Below are positions 21,373 through 23,958 of a stretch of 23,958 nucleotides of DNA, in pieces. The position numbers were made by a program, and so were the translations under genes. Position 1 is the first letter of the stretch. Every line of letters begins with the position of its first letter. The DNA is taken from positions 1-23,958 of the forward strand of contig CAYNFH010000091.1 in the NCBI GenBank assembly GCA_964396385.1, given 5' to 3'. Source of the stretch: CAYNFH01 sp964396385 (lineage in GTDB: Bacteria; Armatimonadota; Chthonomonadetes; Chthonomonadales; CAJBBX01). Below the pieces are notes generated by a model. It saw only the letters and a program-made list of their open reading frames with translations, was not told where the DNA came from and made no database searches.

Positions 21373-22241
21373 ATCCTTCGGTACAGCTTCACTCCAGGTT
21401 GGAGCTGTTCGAACTCCTTTTCGTATGGCGTGAACTGAATATTCTCTTTGCTTCCAAGGCCGAGCACCCCGAAGCGTCCCAGACTCTCGAAGAGCAGCTT
21501 GTGCACGCGGCTCTGGAGCGACTTCCGGAAGTAGATGAGCACGTTACGGCACAGAATTGCATGGAACTCATTGAAGGACCCATCCGAAACCAGATTGTGC
21601 CGGGAAAAGATCACGTTCTCCTTTAGGGAGGCGCGAAAGATACCGTTGCCGTAGGCCGCGGTGTAGTATTCGCCTATCGACTTGAGCCCGCCCGCCTTGA
21701 AGTAGTTGCTGGAGTATTGCTCCAGGTGCTCCAGGGAGAAGATGCCATCCCGCGCCTGCCGGAGGACGTCTTCATTCATGTCCGTGGCGTAGATGCGGCA
21801 GCGGTCGTACAGGCCCTCCTCCTGGAGCAGAATCGCCATGGAGTAGACCTCCTCGCCTGTAGAACAGCCGGCGTGCCAGATCCGGACAAAGGGATAGGTG
21901 CGCAGCCAGGGTGCCACGCGCTGCCGGAAGGTGAGGAAGAACTCCGGGTCCCGGAAGAGTGCCGTCACGTTTACAGAGAGGGCCAGCACAAACCGCTCCA
22001 TAACGGTGTGGTCGTGCAGCACCCGCTCCTGGAGCGCCGAGATGGTGGTTATACCTTCGCTCCGCATGAAGTGGAGCACTCTCCGCTTGAGTGAGGCGTA
22101 GGCATACTCCCGGAAGTCGTAGCCGTAGGCCCTCAGGATCGCCTCCAGCAGGAGGTGGATCTCCAGAGCCTCCAACTCTGCCCTGGTAGGCGTTTGCGGG
22201 GTCTCCCCCGCCATATTCACTTGTATCGCTTCTACTGCCAC
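21366..22241 (-). CDS. cheR: CheR-type protein-glutamate methyltransferase
   Basis: 291 residues from GTG 22241; ATG 22214 would be nine codons shorter. The N-terminal all-helical CheR_N domain has YGYDFREYAYASLKRRVLHFM. The family VTxFFRD motif is here NVTALFRDPEFF (91-102). The SAM-binding site is HAGCSTGEEVYSMAI (123-137), with IYATDMNEDVLRQAR, and the late motif is AILCRNVLIYF. It transfers methyl groups from SAM to receptor glutamates. It lies between cheB and the hybrid kinase gene, separated by repeat arrays. No MCP receptor is in the window, so its substrate may be a receptor elsewhere or a domain of a kinase. Confidence 0.93.
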   Translation of the reverse strand: MAVEAIQVNMAGETPQTPTRAELEALEIHLLLEAILRAYGYDFREYAYASLKRRVLHFMRSEGITTISALQERVLHDHTVMERFVLALSVNVTALFRDPEFFLTFRQRVAPWLRTYPFVRIWHAGCSTGEEVYSMAILLQEEGLYDRCRIYATDMNEDVLRQARDGIFSLEHLEQYSSNYFKAGGLKSIGEYYTAAYGNGIFRASLKENVIFSRHNLVSDGSFNEFHAILCRNVLIYFRKSLQSRVHKLLFESLGRFGVLGLGSKENIQFTPYEKEFEQLQPGVKLYRRIG

Positions 22242-22297
22242 CCGCGCCTGGCCCCTGTTCAGTTATACGCGAGGCCGCGATGGCCGTTCGCCGGAGA

Positions 22298-22367
22298 GTG
22301 ACCACAGACCACAGACCGTAGACCACGATCCGGATTCCGTCGTCTGCGGTCCGTGGTCCGCCGTCAC
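22298..22367. repeat. Inverted heptamer array (ACCACAG type)
   Basis: ACCACAG, ACCACAG and ACCGTAG (22301-22321) lie in an arm at 22298-22323 that faces 22342-22367 (CTGCGGT, CCGTGGT, CCGCCGT). 21 of 26 positions match, the others mostly allowing G-U pairs. The loop carries GATCCGGATTCCG with GATTCCG at 22333-22339. The TGA stop (22364-22366) of the hybrid kinase lies in the right arm. Confidence 0.8.
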
Positions 22368-23958
22368 TTATACAGCCAGACGCGCAGGAGCGAGAGCATC
22401 TGCTCTGTGTCAACGGGCTTGGCAATATAGTCCGAAGCGCCGGCCTCGATGCAGCTCTCGCGGTCTCCCTTCATGGCCTTGGCTGTGAGGGCGATAATGG
22501 GCAGGTTCTTGAACTGCGGCTCCTGCCGAATGAGCCGGGTGGTCTCAAGACCATCCATCTCCGGCATCATTACGTCCATTAGCACCACGTCCACGTCCGG
22601 CGTCTTGTGGAGCAGCTCGATGCCGTCCTTCCCGTTCTCGGCATAGAGGACCTGCATCTGCTGCCGCTCGAGCAGGCTCGTCAGGGCAAAGATGTTGCGG
22701 ACGTCGTCGTCCACGATGAGTACCTTCTTGCCAGCCAGGATCGGGTCGTTGAAGCGGACCTGGTCCAGCATCTGCCGCTTGGAGTCCGGCAGGTTGGCCT
22801 GCACGCGGTGAAGGAAGAGGGTCGTCTCGTCCAGCAGCCGCTCAGGCGACTTGACGTCCTTGACGATGATGGTATCCGCCAGGCGACGAAGCTCCGTCTC
22901 CTGCTTCCGCGTCAGGTCCTTGCCGGTATAGATAACAACCGGAAGCTCCTTGAGAGCGGCCTGGTCCCGGATCTGCTTGATGAGCTGGAAGCCGGTCATG
23001 TCCGGCAGTCCGAGGTCCAGCACCATGCAGTCGAACTCCTGGGTCTTGAGCGCATCCAGGGCCTGCGCCCCGGTCTCAACCGCCGTGGTCTGGACGTCGC
23101 CGTTGCCGATGAGCTCCATGATGCTCTTGCGCTGGGTCTCGTCGTCCTCTACCACCAGCAGCCGCTTGACCTTACGCTCTATGAAGCGCTTCATGTGGTT
23201 CAGCGCATCGTCCAGCGCCTCGCGAGTGACCGGCTTCTGCAGGAACGCGAGCGCCCCCTGCTTGAGACCGCGCATGGGGTCCTCGATACCGGTGATGATG
23301 TGGACGGGAATGTGCCGCGTCTCCGGATTGTGCTTTAGCCGGTCCAGTACCGTCCAGCCGTCCACGTCCGGAAGTCCGATGTCCAGCGTGATGGCATCCG
23401 GCTGGTACCTGCGCGCCAGCGTGATGACCGCCTGTCCCGCGGTAGTAACGACCCCCTTGAAGCCCTTCTCCCGCGCCCGGTCCAGCAGCACCTTGGCGAA
23501 GTTAGCATCATCTTCCACGATCAGCAGCACCTGGTCGCCCGTGTGGATTTCGTCGCGGTCATCCTGCACCACAACTGCCTCCGGGGCGCCGATCGTTTCC
23601 ACTTCCGTCTCGGCCAGGGCGGTTGCCGTTCCGCCACCGGAGGTAACCGTTCCCATGGAGTGGGGCGTGGACACTACCGCCGTGCGGGGCAGCACGTCCC
23701 GCCGGCTGCCGCCCTCCCCGCCGGAACGGGGCGCGGTCTCCGTAACCGTTCGGTCATCGGCGCGGTGCTGCGTGGGGGCGTAGCGTTCCGGCAGGAAGAG
23801 CGTGAAGGTGCTGCCCTCGCCGGGGGCGCTCTGCAGCCGGATCTCGCCTCCCAGAAGGTTGGCTATTTCGCGGCTGATGGAGAGGCCCAGCCCGGTGCCG
23901 CCGTACTTGCGGCTGGTGGTGCCGTCGCCTTGCTGGAAGGCCTCGAAGATGAGCCGGT
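22364..23958 (-). CDS. Hybrid sensor histidine kinase with three receiver domains (3' part)
   Basis: The frame stays open to the window edge, so the visible 531 residues are the C-terminal part. It begins in the ATPase domain (LIFEAFQQGDGTTSRKYGGTGLGLSISREIANLLGG, with the F and G2 boxes, and GEGSTFTLFLP). An Ala/Thr/Glu-rich linker follows, then three receiver domains. Their phosphoacceptors are in AITLDIGLPDVDGW, CMVLDLGLPDMTGF and VVLMDVMMPEMDGL, and each has its acidic pair (VEDD, VEDD, VDDD) and Lys. The third also has IIALTAKAMKGDRE. No HPt domain follows, so phosphate must pass to another protein. It heads the cluster with cheR, cheB and the REC-HisKA_2 kinase. The sensory part is outside the window. 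Confidence 0.93.
   Translation of the reverse strand, partial: RLIFEAFQQGDGTTSRKYGGTGLGLSISREIANLLGGEIRLQSAPGEGSTFTLFLPERYAPTQHRADDRTVTETAPRSGGEGGSRRDVLPRTAVVSTPHSMGTVTSGGGTATALAETEVETIGAPEAVVVQDDRDEIHTGDQVLLIVEDDANFAKVLLDRAREKGFKGVVTTAGQAVITLARRYQPDAITLDIGLPDVDGWTVLDRLKHNPETRHIPVHIITGIEDPMRGLKQGALAFLQKPVTREALDDALNHMKRFIERKVKRLLVVEDDETQRKSIMELIGNGDVQTTAVETGAQALDALKTQEFDCMVLDLGLPDMTGFQLIKQIRDQAALKELPVVIYTGKDLTRKQETELRRLADTIIVKDVKSPERLLDETTLFLHRVQANLPDSKRQMLDQVRFNDPILAGKKVLIVDDDVRNIFALTSLLERQQMQVLYAENGKDGIELLHKTPDVDVVLMDVMMPEMDGLETTRLIRQEPQFKNLPIIALTAKAMKGDRESCIEAGASDYIAKPVDTEQMLSLLRVWLYK

Noticed and set aside
22364..23695. Separate response regulator gene starting at GTG 23695
   Set aside because: The frame is open upstream to the window edge and encodes a histidine kinase ATPase domain joined by a linker, so this is one hybrid kinase.

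Overview
This is a high-GC bacterial window, mostly coding on the minus strand and organised in operons. Nothing in it fixes the taxon. The mix of Tat-exported Gfo/Idh/MocA oxidoreductase, ceramidase-like hydrolase, PHP phosphoesterase, molybdenum hydroxylase and CheB/CheR-hybrid kinase genes, together with intergenic heptamer arrays, suggests an uncultured free-living environmental bacterium. Armatimonadota or a similar deep lineage is a low-confidence guess. No CRISPR, tRNA, rRNA, IS element or prophage was seen.

Layout. 1-201: 5' part of an OsmC-family gene (minus), divergent across a perfect 24-bp palindrome from a plus-strand thioredoxin-fold gene (459-1037). That gene reads through an in-frame TGA exactly where the first Cys of a CxxC motif belongs, so it is a candidate selenoprotein with a U-G-G-C active site. 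1105-3371 (minus): a Cas4/RecB-like Fe-S nuclease and a Tat-exported Gfo/Idh/MocA oxidoreductase. 3508-4665 (plus): aldose 1-epimerase. 4806-6097 (minus): a double PRC-barrel protein and a zinc-ribbon thioredoxin (TrxC type). 6347-12199 (minus): a tightly packed operon of galactonate-dehydratase-like enolase, SDR, ceramidase-like hydrolase, glutamate-1-semialdehyde-aminotransferase-like protein, RraA-like aldolase and PPC/DUF296 protein, closed by a strong hairpin. 12285-14164: VOC protein, PHP phosphoesterase and a MoaD/ThiS-like protein. 14254-17899: three-subunit molybdenum hydroxylase (FAD, 2Fe-2S and Moco subunits), preceded by an AraC-type regulator (18279-19253). 19381-23958: a signalling cluster of REC-HisKA_2 kinase, stand-alone CheB, CheR and the 3' part of a hybrid kinase with three receiver domains.

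The operon 12199-6347 looks like a catabolic route for a sugar acid or related hydroxy acid (dehydration, oxidation, retro-aldol cleavage), with an aminomutase-type PLP enzyme and a secreted-type amidase-like hydrolase. The substrate cannot be read from sequence. The molybdenum hydroxylase would oxidise an unknown aldehyde or N-heterocycle. The Che-type cluster has no MCP or CheA in view and probably controls something other than classical chemotaxis.

Two things stand out. The first is the selenocysteine-type TGA at 561-563. The second is a whole-window pattern: nearly every gap between operons is filled by a different short tandem repeat of 7-9 nt, usually as two inverted arms around a loop. 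Six loops or repeat cores carry GATTCCG or its complement, and arrays repeatedly overlap or abut the stop codon of the adjacent gene. One array lies inside the ceramidase-like gene, and another supplies a 14-residue tail after the terminal Gly-Gly of the MoaD-like protein.
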